A stretch of DNA of 64,000 nucleotides from Elephas maximus indicus (lineage: Eukaryota > Chordata > Mammalia > Proboscidea > Elephantidae): positions 632,501-696,500 of the forward strand of contig NC_064819.1 in the NCBI RefSeq assembly GCF_024166365.1. Direction: 5' to 3'. Shown here piece after piece: positions 43,761 to 55,928 of the stretch. A program made the translations under genes and the position numbers. A model generated the notes under the pieces. The model had not been told where the DNA came from and searched no databases. It worked only from the letters and a program-made list of their open reading frames with translations. How positions within the stretch are numbered: the stretch's first letter is position 1; the number at the start of each line of letters is the position of its first letter.

Positions 43761-44984
43761 TTATCATTTGTCTTCACTTCCCCTCCTCCCCACCCCTTCA
43801 TCTCCGGTCCGAAGGGTCTAGAGTTCCCAGACTGAGGCTCAGAGGTGGAGGCGTTACAGTTGTGGGATTGGATGGACTCAGAAGAGGACAATAAACACAT
43901 GCCAGAAAGGAAAAAGGAGCTAGTTGGGGAGGGGACAGTGGGGTACTAAGGGTGTGGTGCCTGGTGGAGAGGAGCATTTTGTCATTGACATCAGTAAGAA
44001 TTGCGGCACGTGGTGATGATAAGAAGCAGACCAACCTTTGGTTGGTTTTATTACTGTTGTTAGTACTCTGCTGACTCCGCAGCCCCTTATTGCCTGTGCC
44101 TGGAATGGGCTGCCTCACCACTCTGCGCTTGCTAGCCTTTGAAAGGATGTCAAGTTCAGGACCTCGGGCTCAGCTTAGGGCGTTGAGTAGGGGCTTGCAG
44201 ACAGGATATGGAGGCTAGGCCAGCATTCCACCTGGCTCACAGCAAACATCAAAAGTCTTTTGAAATGGCCACTTTGATGTGCAGAGCTTGGGGAATCCTG
44301 TTGAGCATGGAGGCCTAGTTTTGTCCCAGCACTTTAAGAGCAAGGTCTTAATCGATCCTGTCCTTCTCCCTAAGGAATTATACGTTCTTTGGTGGAAAGG
44401 TAAAGGGAAAAACGAAACAAAACAAAACAAGAACACCTTCTCTGTCTTTCTTGAAGTCTTTTTCTTTCTGGATATGGAGAATCAGTTAAGCATGCTCCAG
44501 GGTTCTGCTTTCTGTGCTGATTTCCTCCAGCAGGGAGTGGAGAGGCCTGAGTAACACCTTACAAAGAAACCCTTCCTTGGTTTGGGCAAAAAATTTAAAT
44601 GCTGCAAAAACCTAACTGTGACAAGTAGGTGGATGCTTAGAAATGGGATTTAAAGGTGACCACTTAAGACCTTCTGGGGATACTCATCTGATAAGTCCAG
44701 CATTGCAGACTCCTGCCTGACCCTGTTACTGTCTGCATAGGTGGCCCTTCTGCGAGGAGATATGAGCCCTGGGGCTGAGAAGTGACTCTGTGGATTTGGT
44801 TTGCCCTTGAGTGGAGAAAAAGGACCATGTCTTATGATATCACATGGTCCCGGCAGACAGACGGGTTTCACAGGGCAGTGCTGCCTGGTATAGAGTGACT
44901 CATGGGAAAATCCAAGGCAAACAGCATTCAGAAGCTCTAAGCTACCACGGTCCTTGGGTGCGGAAACATAATAGCAACTCTGTA
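43761..44984. other. C3orf52 intron 2, no feature recognised
   Basis: This is mostly unique-looking sequence. An (AAAC)n-like tract lies at about 44412-44428. No exon is seen. Confidence 0.45.
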
Positions 44985-45915
44985 GTCCCAAACCAAAGAA
45001 TCTGATGCCATCGAGTTGGTTCTGACTCATGGCGACTCATGTACTACAGAGTAAAATTACTCCTTAGGGCTTTCTTTTTTTAAAATAATATTTTATTTTG
45101 TTTTTGGTGAAGGTTTACACAGCAGTTTAGGCTCCCATTCAACAATCTCTAAGCAAGTTGTTCAGTGACCTTGGTTACATTCTTCACAATTCAGGAACAT
45201 TCTGTTTCCATTCTGGTTGTTCTGTTTCCATTTATCTAGTTTCTCTGTTCCGTTACATTCTTATCTTTATTTAAAAGTAATTGTGGACCATTTGGTCTCA
45301 TATAATAAAAGAGAAAAGCCGGTTGCTCTCTAGTCAATTCCTACTCACTGTGACCCTATAGGACAGAGTAGAACTGCCCCATAGAATTTCCAAGGATGGG
45401 CTGGTGGGTTCGAACTGCTGACATTTTGGTTAGCAGCCCAACGCTTAACCACTGAGCCACCAGGATCTCATATAGGTGATTTTTAAAAAAGAATCACAGT
45501 GCTTTTGGGTGATATTCATGATTTTTGAAGCCAATTTGTTATTTAGCTACAAGATAACCTCAGGGGTTGGTTTCGGTTCAAAGTTTGAAAAGTATCTCAG
45601 GGCAATAGTCTTGTGGATCATATCACCAGGCCTTTCTTCTATGATGTGACTGGGTGGGTTTGAACTGCCAACCCTTAGGTTAATTAAAAACAAAACAAAG
45701 CAAACAAACAAAAAACTGTTGCAGTCAAGTCAATTCAGACTCATAGCGACCCCATACGACAGCAGAACTGCCCCATGGGGTTTCCAAAGAGTGACTGGTG
45801 GATTCGAACTGCTGACCTATTGGTTAGCAGCTGTAGCTCTTAACCAGTAAGCCGCCAGGGTTCCTTTTAGGTTAATAGTCAAGTGCAAACCATTTCTGCC
45901 ACTCAGGGATCTTCT
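44985..45915 (-). mobile_element. Nested cluster: SINE split by an L1 piece and two further SINEs, all antisense
   Basis: An outer antisense SINE starts at 44993 ('ctgatgccatcgagttggtt') and resumes at about 45627 ('atcaccaggcctttcttcta'), then again at 45863-45915. Between lie an L1 3'-UTR-like piece (45077-45625), an AfroSINE at 45310-45466 flanked by tctcatata, and another AfroSINE at about 45685-45864 flanked by ttaggttaat (45675-45684 and 45865-45874). The first insert has no clean duplication. Confidence 0.75.
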
Positions 45916-46304
45916 TTAGTCCCAGTACCTGGACATTCTTTGCATATTCCCTTTTCTGTTTTTCTCTCCTTCAAGTCTCAGATATTTGTCCAACTTATCA
46001 TGGCTGGCCTCTTCACCTGTGCTCTCCATAGGATCCCCTCCTGCTTCTTCTGTGGACCCTCAGTTGTCCCCATCTCTCTCCAAGCATCCTCAGCTTCTTC
46101 TCAACTGAGGCTTCTTTAAATTGCTCACCTCTTCTCTTTTAAGACAGTCTTTCATCAGAATTACTTGCTACTTCACTTAGATATTTTTCTCTTTCTTCCT
46201 TCATTAGCAAATTACTTGAAAGAAAGGTCTACATTTGGACCATGCCTCCTGCTCATTCCTAAACCACTTATATCTTTTGGTCCCAAATTGTTCTTCCCCT
46301 TCCT
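45916..46304. repeat. Pyrimidine-rich stretch, possible old LINE remnant
   Basis: The style (short C/T-rich phrases such as 'cttcacctgtgctctccata') resembles old L2/CR1-type remnants and continues after the SINE at 46493-46920. I cannot assign a family. Confidence 0.35.
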
Positions 46305-46492
46305 TTAAAAAGCAGTTGCCATCCGGTGATTCCAACTCATGGAGAATCCACGTGTGTCAGAATAGAACTGTGCTCTGTAGGGTTTTCAATGGCTGATTTT
46401 TCAGAATTAGGCTACCAGGTCTTTTCTTCCAAGGCACCTCTAGGCGGATTTGAACTGCAGACCTTTTGGTTATCAGCCGAGCGCATCAACTG
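46305..46492 (-). mobile_element. RTE-tailed SINE, antisense
   Basis: It reads 'gcagttgccatccggtgatt', 'gtagggttttcaatggctga', 'ggatttgaactgcagacctt', 'ttggttatcagccgagcgca'. Confidence 0.88.
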
Positions 46493-46924
46493 TTCTTCCC
46501 AAATTCACCAGCAATTTCCTTATCATGAAATCCAATGGCTTTTCTCCCATCCCGTCTTATTTGCACCCTTCACTTCACCTGCACTGTACTTTTCTGGGTC
46601 TAAGGCAACTCCTATAGCTTTGGTCTCTTTTGCTGTTTCTGCCTTCTCCTTCACAATGTGGGTGCCTGAGCTTGTCCTCAGCCCTCTTCCTTTTCTCATT
46701 CTTCATTCTTTCTCTTGGAGAGCTCATTCCCTCCCAGGCAGAGACTGTCTCCTTGAGGAGGTTAACTCCTAGATCTGCAGCTGGATGCTTGTCTCCAGGT
46801 CTAGTCATGCTCTTTCCAAGAGATTTCTATCTGGAAGTAAATATCATTACCTCAAATATCATCCATCTAGAATTACTATTCATTTATACCCCCTTCGCCA
46901 ATTATCTCACCCTTTAGAGTTTCA

Positions 46925-47109
46925 CGTGAATATTGAGACTGCGGAGGTTCCTTTCAGCTCTGCTACCATCCAGTTGTATAACTGTAGGCGAGCTCCCTGC
47001 CCTCTGGGCCTCAGTTTCCAGGCTTGTAAAATGTAAATGATTCCTGAGTCTCAGTCTGTAAACGTAGGAGCTTATTAGCTTGTAGATCTGAATTTTCTCT
47101 AAGTCTCAG
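46925..47109 (-). repeat. MIR left piece, antisense, split by an L1
   Basis: It reads 'gttgtataactgtaggcgag', then 'tctgggcctcagtttccagg', an antisense MIR core. The matching remainder follows the L1 at 47801. Confidence 0.7.
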
Positions 47110-47123
47110 GTGTCTTCATTTTT

Positions 47124-47786
47124 TTTTTTATTAACTTTTATTGAGCTTCAAGTGAACGTTTACAAATCAAGTCAGTCTGTCACATATAAGTTTACATACA
47201 TCTTACTCCGTACTCCCACTTGCTCTCCCCCTAATGAGTCAGCCCTTCCAGTCTCTCCTTTTGTGACAATTTTGCCAGTTTCCCACTCTCTCTATCCTCC
47301 CATCCCCCCTCCAGACATGAGATGCCAACACAATCTCAAGTGTCCACCTGATATAAGTAGCTCGCTCTTCATCAGCATCTCTCTCCCACCCACTGTCCAG
47401 TTCCTTTCATGTCTGATGAGTTGTCTTCGGGGATGGTTTCTGTCCTGTGCCAACAGAAGGTCTGGGGACCATGGCGCAGGGATTCCTCTAGTCTCGGTCA
47501 GACCATTACGTATGGTCTTTTTATAAGAATTTGGGGTCTGCATCCCACTGATCTCCTGCTCCCTCAGGGGTTCTCTATTGTGCTCCCTGTCAGGGCAGTC
47601 ATCGATTGTGGCCGGGCACCAACTAGTTCTTCTGGTCTCAGGATGATGTAGGTCTCTAGTTCATGTGGCCCTTTCTGTCTCTTGGGCTCTTAGTTGTCAT
47701 GTGACCTTGGTGTTCTTCATTCTCCTTTGCTCCAGGTGGGTTGAGACCAATTGATGCATCTTAGATGGCCGCTTGTTAGCATTTAA
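47124..47786 (-). mobile_element. L1 3' UTR, antisense, inserted into a MIR
   Basis: Poly(T) is followed by the L1 3' UTR subfamily also seen at 1366 and 32851. It is flanked by gtgtcttcattttt (47110-47123) and gtgtctttattttt (47787-47800), a 14-bp duplication with one mismatch. Confidence 0.88.
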
Positions 47787-47800
47787 GTGTCTTTATTTTT

Positions 47801-47915
47801 AAAGTAATATTTAACTTATAAGGCTGATTTGAGGATTATATGAGATAATGTCTACACAGTGCTTAGAGGAGTGCCTTACATCATACTTCATAAATCACTT
47901 TTATTCTTCCTGTTA
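47801..47915 (-). repeat. MIR right piece, antisense
   Basis: It reads 'gctgatttgaggattatatg', then 'agataatgtctacacagtgc', the continuation of the MIR at 46925-47109. Confidence 0.72.
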
Positions 47916-48019
47916 CCCAGGCTTGATATCTTGAAACTGCTTTTGATTTCTTCTTCTCTCCCCTATCTAATTACCAAGTCTTGTTAATCATTCTTTGGTA
48001 GCGTCTTAATAGCAACTTT

Positions 48020-48210
48020 CCTCATCGAGTACCTACATTGGTCAAGGCATATGTTGGGTGTGTTACGTGTGTTGTTTCTCATCTTTACCATTACCTACAA
48101 CGTAGATGTTAATATTTCTTTTCAAGAAATAGCCTCAGAGACTTACATGACTTGTTCAAGTTCACATGGCTAATAAATAGTGGAGCTTGGGTTCCAACTA
48201 GTTCTGGCTA
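48020..48210 (+). repeat. MIR, sense
   Basis: It includes 'gtgttgtttctcatctttac', 'catgacttgttcaagttcac' and 'taataaatagtggagcttgg'. Confidence 0.7.
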
Positions 48211-49284
48211 ACTTTAAAGCCAGCTTTGTTGCCACTTTCCTAGGCTTTCTTGTTCACCCCTTCCTGCCTGTTCCTACTGCTGTCAGCAAAAATTGGTCTT
48301 TCGTAGTCTTACGCCCAATGGCCTCTCTGCCTCCAGTCTCTCCCCGTTCCATTTCATCCCATGCATCACCACTACATTAACCTTGCATCAGTGCCACTCT
48401 CTGTCACCTGCTGAATGACAGCTGGTATTTAAGGCCTCCCCCTCCAGCCTCATTCCTTATACTTCAGTTGAAGAGCTGTTCTCATTTTCCTCCAGTGGAC
48501 CTTGTATTTTTTTAAAAAACATAATTTAGCTACATGGAAAGTGTGCCCAGATTAATTCTCATTAGTGGAATGAAAACGCTCCTGACTGACTAAGCCTATT
48601 ATTGTTGTTGTTGTTATTATTTTAGTAAACACAACTAGTTGCTATATCTTTGCACACATTTGTTATTTGGAAAATACACACTAAGTACAGGTCGGTTGCT
48701 TTTCAAACTTGGCATCTCTTCTTGGTGCCCTGGACGTTAGCAGTTATTTGAATCCCATATGCACCTTCTGGCATCTCTGTTCCTTTCTGAGGCCTGGATG
48801 CCTGCTGTGGTAATCTGTGCTGGGGGGTGCAGGGCACAGAGGTATACGTTGCCACTTCAGTCAAAACCGTTGAAAACTGACAAGACTGAGTGTTGGGTGT
48901 GGGAAAATGGGTGAGCCTATTATGAGCGTTATGCAGCCGTTAACATAATCTTGGCAAGGCATTTCAAGTACTTGGGGATTGGTTTTTGATATTTTAAAGA
49001 ACAGCAGCAAAATACTCAAGAGAAATAAACAGCAGCCATGACAAAAAGCAGGGCGCAAATTACCTAATTATGAAGACCTCGAATATATCATATAAATGTG
49101 TATATGTGGCAACAGGGGGTCCTCTTGATTGAAGAATTGTTCATTTTTTTTCTTTTTTGCTTGGCAACAATTTCCTATACTTTGCAAGTTTTCTGTAATG
49201 AGGGTAAAACTCTTATGATCAGACAGAATGATGTGAGGACTTACACCAAATGAGGATGCAGGAAAATTCTCTGTGCTGGAGGTC
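48211..49284. other. C3orf52 intron 2, no clear feature
   Basis: 48230-48500 is C/T-rich and may be an old L2 remnant. A (TTG/TTA)n tract lies at about 48600-48623. No exon is seen. Confidence 0.4.
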
Positions 49285-49785
49285 CCCAAGGCCACCCCCA
49301 GTTTAATGATTCCCTAGGAGAACTCAGAGGACTCAGCATATTGTCATACTCACAGCTATGATTAACTACAGTGAAAAGATACAAAGCAAGACCAGCAAAG
49401 GGAAAAGGCCGTGGGGTGAAGTCCAGAGGAGACCAGGTGCAAGCTTCCAAGAGTCCTCTCACAGGGATGCATTTAATTCCTCTGGCAGCCAGCTGTGACA
49501 ACACGCGTGAAATGTTGTCTACTAGGGAAGTTCGTTAGAGACTCAGTGCCCAGGGTTTTTACCGGAGCTAGTCACAGAGGCAGCATCTGCCTAGCATGTA
49601 CCAATACTACAGACTCCTAGAAGGAAGGCAGGTGGCTACCATAAACCACTTGGTTCGTACAAACATCTGAGGTACATTTTTACGAGGGGGTGGTGGGAAG
49701 CCTCTGGAAATCCAGGTTCCCAAACACCAGGCGGCCCTTGCAAGCAGGTCTTTCTAAGGCTAGCGGTCTCAGGTCTCTATATTCA
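49285..49785 (-). repeat. Probable old endogenous-retrovirus LTR, antisense
   Basis: The text 'aggtccccaaggccaccccc', then 'gtgaaaagatacaaagcaag', then 'ggtggctaccataaaccact' resembles a widespread mammalian LTR. I cannot name the family and see no flanking duplication. No viral coding sequence is present. Confidence 0.45.
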
Positions 49786-50865
49786 CTCTTTTCTGCACAT
49801 CCCTTTCTTCTAATGCCTCACATTTCCAGATTTCTCATGGAATTAGCACTAGGAGTCTTACTTGTTTTCACCTGCCTTTCACCATAAACACTAAATTTAT
49901 TCTTGTATGACCTTTTCAAAGTCCAGTAAAAGAGGCTGATTGCTGTGATGTTTGGAGCATGGGATTTGAAAGAAAGGTCTGTGCCATGCGAGCACCTGGC
50001 TCTGCCCACCCACGCCTTTCTCAGGGCCAGTGAGGTGCCCTGTGTGGCCCAGCCAGTGAAGCTGGTGTGGGGCCTGGGCTCCATTCCTTATACCACTGGT
50101 GCCAGCTTCTACCTCCTGGCTCCCAGCTTTGTGTGTTTTTTCTCCTTCACTCTGCCTTCTTAGAAATCAATGAGCTGGCAGTCATTACAACACAAGCAGC
50201 AACAGAGAACCCTCTTTCCGAGAATTTAATTCCTGCACCCCCTGGGGCTCTGAGTCTCTGGTTTCCCTTCTGCAAACAGAGTGTGTCAACATCCCTCCCC
50301 ATTGGGACACACTCCTGAGGAATGAGTTCACATCCCTGCCAGGTCTCCCCGGGAGATTTCAGGAACCTGGGTTCACAGTCTTACCTCTGTAAGTTCCACA
50401 ATGCCACTGCCTCCTCATGGGTCTTTGATGGCACAGAACTGGAAGGTGATGCAGTGAGGTTACTGGGTCCCGTATTTGCCCCCCACCACCCATTGTTCAC
50501 CTCCATACTGTCTCCCAGCACCTGCTTTCGACACCTGTGTGTATATTACTAACTGCAGGCTCAGTTTAACAAGGAAGTTCATGTCCTTCCTGCCCTATCC
50601 TGTATGTATTGGAATCTGAGATTTTTTAAAGCATAAACCAAACAAACACAACTTTCATCCTGGTGGAGGCAAACCGCTGTCTGTGCCCAGTTTTCCTGAA
50701 AGGAGAAAGCATTTCTGTTTATGCTTGTTACGGTGTCCAGGATGTATTTGTCACACATGTGTCTCTCTCTGTTTAAGTGTAGCAGTCATCAGAATAAATG
50801 AGTTTCTTATTTTATGTGTGTGTTTACATAACCTTAATTTCTATTTCCACCCCCATGCTCTTTAG
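49786..50865. other. C3orf52 intron 2, distal part, no feature recognised
   Basis: Relatively GC-rich at 49940-50560, with short open frames but no paired splice sites or family match. It ends with the exon 3 acceptor ctctttag. Confidence 0.45.
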
Positions 50866-50993
50866 CTACTTACATCGATGAAGATGAAAATGAAATACTT
50901 GAATTATCATCAAACAAAACATTCTTCGTCATGCTGAAGGTTCCAGAGGAGTGTGTTACTGAAGAGGAATTGCCTGGCTTGCTCCTTAAAAGG
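50866..50993 (+). CDS. C3orf52: C3orf52 exon 3: start of the extracellular/luminal domain
   Basis: The acceptor is gctctttag/CT, completing the split codon from exon 2, and the donor AGG/gtaatt is in phase 0. It encodes ATYIDEDENEILELSSNK, then TFFVMLKVPEECVTEEELPG, then LLLKR. It directly follows the membrane span, so it lies outside the cytoplasm. One N-glycosylation motif is visible (NKT). YVDEDENEILEL-type text is characteristic of TTMP. There are no frame breaks. Confidence 0.92.
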
Positions 50994-51322
50994 GTAATTA
51001 TGTCTTACGATTGTTTACTGAGCTTTTAACATCAAAGTATGTAAGTTCTAGTAGAACCCTTGGCCTAGAACTATGCAGTAAATAGCTTCAGTCTGGACTT
51101 TTCATCTGGATTTTGGCAAGCACTGATGCTTAGACAGTTGCCTCTAGTGCAAAGCTGGAGGCAAGAGCCCTGGCCTTGGGTAAAGGCATCTTGGTAGACA
51201 GTGTTCTGTTTACTTACTTTGATCTTATATTTGCTTCATCCTGTGGTTCACTGAGGGTCTTTGACGTGAAAAATAACATGCCTAGTGCAAGAGACATTTA
51301 ATTTGTGTCCTCAGTGGATCAT
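50994..51322. other. C3orf52 intron 3, start, no feature recognised
   Basis: This is plain intron sequence before an AfroSINE. Confidence 0.4.
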
Positions 51323-51332
51323 AGTCCAAGTA

Positions 51333-51496
51333 TAAACCTGTTGAACCTGTTGCCGTCTAGTTGATTGTGACTTATAGCCACTCTACAGGACACAGTAGAA
51401 CTGCCCCATAGGGTTTCCAAGGAGCAGCTGGTGGATTCAAGCTGCTGACCTTTTGATTAATAGCTGCACTCTTAACCATTGTACCTCCAGGGCTCC
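51333..51496 (-). mobile_element. AfroSINE, antisense, with 10-bp target-site duplication
   Basis: A complete antisense AfroSINE is flanked by agtccaagta at 51323-51332 and 51497-51506. Confidence 0.92.
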
Positions 51497-51506
51497 AGTC
51501 CAAGTA

Positions 51507-52309
51507 CAGGATATTAAATGGATAGTTTAAAAAAAGTATGGTATGTTCTGCCATGACGTTCACCCAATGTGTTATTCAAGTACAAAGGAGGGGCGTCGAA
51601 ACCATTTGAGGTGGAGATGGAGGCTTGGAGAGCCTCCTGGAGGAGGTGATACTCTGAACAAGTCTTGAAAGATGAGGTAGGAATGTTGTAGATAAAAACG
51701 CATGGAACATTAGAGGATCTGCATAGGGTACGATTGGGATTTGCAGAAGTAAGACTGGAGGCAGGAGTCAGATCATTAAGATTTTCCTACTCTTTGGAAA
51801 GACATTGAAAGATTTTAATCAGGGCATTGACATGGTCAGATGGGCATTTTAGCTGGTAGAGCAAGACTGGAGGCAGAGAGCATAGTTAGAAGGCTACCGC
51901 GAGTCCAGGTAAGAAATAAGGACTTGAACTAGGGCAGTGAAAAGGGGCATAAGGAAGATTCAAGTGAGATTTAAGAGTTACTTTCAACTCAATGACTGAT
52001 TGGTTATTTGGGGCTGAGGGAGAACATGAATCCAGGCTTCTGGTTGAGACGTTGGTGGTATCACTCATGGGATGGGGAATGTGGGAGAATGAGCCGCCTG
52101 GGAAGTATGGGAGCTCTGCAGCCAGACCACAAGGGTTTGTTGGGGCGGTCCTGGTTATCTTGTTAAAGAAGGGGGTTCACAGCCAGACCCAGAAAAATAT
52201 ATGATAAGAAAATCTGAGCAAGACCAGCCTGCCACCCACTAGAGACTCTTCTCTGCATTAGTAGGTTGAATGCAGCGAGTCATTGTCATTGTTATTTGGC
52301 TTCTGCTTG
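51507..52309. other. C3orf52 intron 3, possible old repeat at 51590-51990
   Basis: Phrases such as 'tgatactctgaacaagtctt', 'ggcattgacatggtcagatg' and 'agaaggctaccgcgagtcca' resemble a known old mammalian interspersed repeat, but I cannot name the family. The rest is unassigned. Confidence 0.4.
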
Positions 52310-52515
52310 GTTCCTCCTGGGCTCCTGGGTGGTGAAAATGGTTAAGCACTCAGTTAGGTTGGCAGTTTGAACCCACCCAGCAGCACCTCAGAAGAATGGC
52401 CTGGCAGTCTGCTTCAGAAAGATCACAACTTTGAAAACCCTATGGAACAGAGTTCTACTCTGCACACATGGGGTCACCACAGGTTGGAATCACCTCAAAG
52501 GCAACCAGTTTGGTC
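52310..52515 (+). mobile_element. Older RTE-tailed SINE, sense
   Basis: Head 'gggctcctgggtggtgaaaa', middle 'ggcagtctgcttcagaaaga', tail 'atggggtcaccacaggttgg' then 'aatcacctcaaaggcaacca'. It belongs to the same older type as 61660-61868. Confidence 0.82.
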
Positions 52516-53334
52516 TTATTGATTTATTTTGTTTGGTTCCTTTGAAAGCTTCTGAAGGAGGTAATTCTGTCTAGGTCACCCCAGAGTCAGTTTCTGGGTA
52601 CCCAAGTTCAGGACATTTGATCGCTGCTTTTAACACAGGGCTTGGTACCCTGGATGACTGCTCTGAATCCTCTTCCTTCTTCTCTTCCTTGCTGATATCT
52701 TATCTGCAGTTCCCTTTTCCTCCTGTCCTCCCACCTGCTTCTCAGCGCAGGTTGCTCAGTGAATAGCCCCTTGCTACTTTACTTGGGCTTGCTTTTCCAT
52801 TTGCTGAGTCAGCATCCACATGTGTTATCTGTTACAAACTGGACTCTCTATGTCAAAAGGAAAGAGGCTGTTAACTATTCACCTTAGAGCTGTGTCTCTT
52901 GCAAAAAGCCAGACATGAACAGGGTATCCAGGTATTTTTATTTTGTCACTGTGCATTGGCAAGGGAACAGGGGCTGGCAGTGAAACCCGGGGTGAATACT
53001 CTGCCTCCTTGAACTGGTTCCTTCTCTGCAAAATGGGAATAGCTGTATATTCCCTGTATACCTCACAGATGCAAATGAGGTTGCAGATAAAGAACTTTGA
53101 AAAAGTTTTAAAAAATGATATGATTTACAGATGTTAAAAGGCACAATGAGGTGCCAAGATCCCTGCCCCTGCTCTCTAGCCAAATATGTTCAGGAGCAAA
53201 AATGAAGAATGTAGCAATATTACTGTTTTGATTGTCCAGTCAAGAGCCCCTTTCTTTCACTTAGACTAATTTCCAGAAGTTTCTGAATGTTCAAGGTAAA
53301 TGGGAAGGGGTACTGAAAATTCAATCATTTCAGG
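52516..53334. other. C3orf52 intron 3, no feature recognised
   Basis: I find no exon or assignable repeat. Confidence 0.4.
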
Positions 53335-54745
53335 AGGTAGCATATGATCAGGAACTGATGGTACAGAAGGAAGAAGTCCAAGCTGCACTGGAGGCATTGG
53401 TGAAAAACAAGTCTCCAGGAATTGATGGAAGGCCCAACAAAGGGATGCAGCTCTGGAGGTGCTCACTTATCTATGCCAAGAAATTTGGAGGACAGCTACC
53501 TGGTCAATTAACTGGAAGAGGTCCATATTTGTGGCCATTCCAAAGAAAGGTGATCCAACGGAATGTAGAAATTATCAAACAATATCACTAATATCACACA
53601 CAAGTAAAATTTTGCTGAAGATCATTCAAAAATGGTTGAAGCAGTACATCAACAGGGAACTGCCAGAAATTCAAGCCAGATTCAAAAGAGAACGTGGAAT
53701 GGGTAATATTATTGCTGATGTCAGACGGATCTTGGCTGAAAGCAGAGAATACCAGAAACATGTTTACTTGTGTTTTATTGACTATGCAAAGACATTTGAC
53801 TGTATGGAACATAACAAATTATGAATAACATTGCAAAGAAAGGGAATTCCAGAACACTTAATTGTGCTCATGAGGAACCTGTATGTAGACCAAGAGAGAC
53901 TATATGAAGGATGTGGCATCAGGATTGGAAGAAGACTCACTAACAACTACCAGATGCAGATGACATAACCTTGCTTAGTGAAAATGAAGAGGAGTTGAAG
54001 CACTTACTGATGAAGACCAAAGACTACAGCCTTCAGTATGGATTACACCTCAACATAAAGAAAACAAAAATCCTCACAACTGGACCAATAAGCAACATCA
54101 TGATAAACAGGGAAAAGGTTGAAGTTGTCAAGGATTTTGTTTTACTTGGATCCACAATCAACACCCATGGAAGCAGCAGTCAAGAAATCAAACAACGTAT
54201 TGCATTGGGCAAATCTGCTGCAAAAGACATCTTTAAAGTGTTCAAAAGCAAAGATGTCCCTTTGAGGACTGAGGTGCTCCTGACCCAAACCAGGATATTT
54301 TCAATCCCCTCATATGTATGCAAGAGCTGGACAGTGAATAAGGAAGACTGAAGAAGAATTCATGCCTTTGAATTTATGATGTTGGTGAAGAATATTGAAT
54401 ATACTGTGGACTGCCAGAAGAACAAACAATTCTGTCTTGGAAGAAGCACAGCTAGAATGCTCCTTAGAAGCGAGGATGGCAAGACTTCATCTCACGTGCT
54501 TTGGAAATGTTATTAGGAGGGACGAGTCCCTGGAGAAGGACACCATCCTTGGTAAAGTAGAGGGTCAGTGAAAAGAGAAAGATCCTCGACGAGGTGGATT
54601 GACACAGTGGTTGCAACAATGGACTCAAATGTAACAACAATTGTGAGGATGGCATAGAACCAGGCAGGGTTTCGCTCTGTTGTCAAAAGGGTCGTTATGA
54701 GTTGGAACTGACATGATGGCACTTAACAACAACAACAACTGGAAA
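53335..54745 (+). mobile_element. RTE LINE, sense, 5'-truncated
   Basis: The longest sense RTE copy in the window starts upstream of the reverse transcriptase fingers (AALEALVKNKSPGIDGRP), passes the RT, the C-terminal region and the 3' tail ('gggtcgttatgagttggaac') and ends in (AAC)n at about 54726-54739. Frameshifts separate the parts. Confidence 0.88.
53459..54351 (+). pseudogene. RTE reverse transcriptase remnant in two frames
   Basis: 53459-53824 encodes IFVAIPKKGDPTECRNYQ, the LLKIIQKWLKQYINRELP region and motif A as CFIDYAKTFDCMEHNKL. 53971-54351 resumes in another frame with LQYGLHLNIKKTKILTTGP and SYVCKSWTVNKED. The YADD-type motif between them is lost in a deleted or frameshifted part near 53890-53970, so the enzyme is dead. 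Confidence 0.82.
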
Positions 54746-55928
54746 ATTATGCCCTTTTCCTTGCTTTTTTGTCTTGCTGTCTTAAACACAGTTTTCCCTA
54801 ACCCCTTTCATATCTCACTGCCAGATTTTTCTTCCGAGTAATGCTTGGAAGCATTACTCTGCTTAAGCCAATCCATTAGCTATGTGGTGTAATACCTCAT
54901 CCCTTCCTTGATTCAGGAGTTCATGATGACATCGCTGATCATCTAGTAAAGACGTCTCTGTTACTCTGGGATCTGGTTTCTAATTTGCTGCTGTGTCAGA
55001 CTCCGGTAGTCAGTTCCCTGGGGTCCTAGCTCAGTTTGCACTCAGCCCAGCCCCCTAGGCAGTGTGGCAACGGGTGAGGAGTACCCACCCCCCCACCCCA
55101 CCACCCAATCCATCTCATCTTCCTTGGGCACAAAGTGGACAGTAAAAAGAACAGCTCCCAAATGTGTAAATACATCCTAATTACATCAGGGAACCATACC
55201 ACCCAGAAGAACCTTAGAACAGACCCCACAGGTCATCTAGTGCACCCTTCCGTCACAGCATTAATATACTTTTTTTAATTTTATTTTGTGCCTTTTTTCT
55301 TTTCCTCCTTGTGGTACTTCTGTTAGGTGGGTGTAGGATTTCTTATACTGATCCAGTGTGATTTTAACTTATCTTTCATATTTTTTTATTTCCTTTGTTT
55401 TGTTCAACATTCTGACAGATTCCCTTGATTTTATTTTCCAGCCCTTTTCCTACACGTAAAAACTTTTTAGCAACTGTTATTTTTAATTTCCTGTAACCCT
55501 TTCTTGTTTTCTGATTTTTCCTTTTTCTATAGAAGCCTCTTTTGTTTCTGTTTTGATGATGGCTCGTTTACATTTATGGGACACCAGGGTTGCATCCCAG
55601 GTTGATGTGAGTAAGACACCCCTGGCCGGTTCTACCTAGGGAGATGAGGGGCATCCCCTAGGTAGAGATATCTGCTGTGTTGGCAGTTAAATAAATAAGG
55701 TCCCTTGCAATGCCTGGTACCTGGTATATACTTGGTTTACTTTGGGATGTTCTCTTCCTCCTGTTTATCAGCGGGTTAACTTAGCTTAATGCCTTTGCTG
55801 TGATGGAGCCAGCCTTTTCATTTGTCACTACTCTGTGCCATTAGAAAAATGAGCAAACTGTACAAGACTACTGCAAGCCAAGTCATGTCAACAGCTGTAG
55901 CCTTCTTCACTTCATCCCTTTCATGGTT
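54746..55928. other. C3orf52 intron 3, no feature recognised
   Basis: There is a C-rich tract at about 55085-55108 and T-rich text at 55260-55540. Neither exon nor nameable repeat is seen. Confidence 0.4.

Noticed and set aside
49945..50163. GC-rich open frame that looked like an extra C3orf52 exon.
   Set aside because: There is no acceptor/donor pair with compatible phase, and exons 2 and 3 already join perfectly in phase 1.
51530..51560. Possible microRNA homologous to human mir-567, which I recall as lying in a C3orf52 intron.
   Set aside because: The text 'ggtatgttctgcca' is only loosely similar to what I remember, I see no matching hairpin arm, and my memory of the miRNA is not firm enough.
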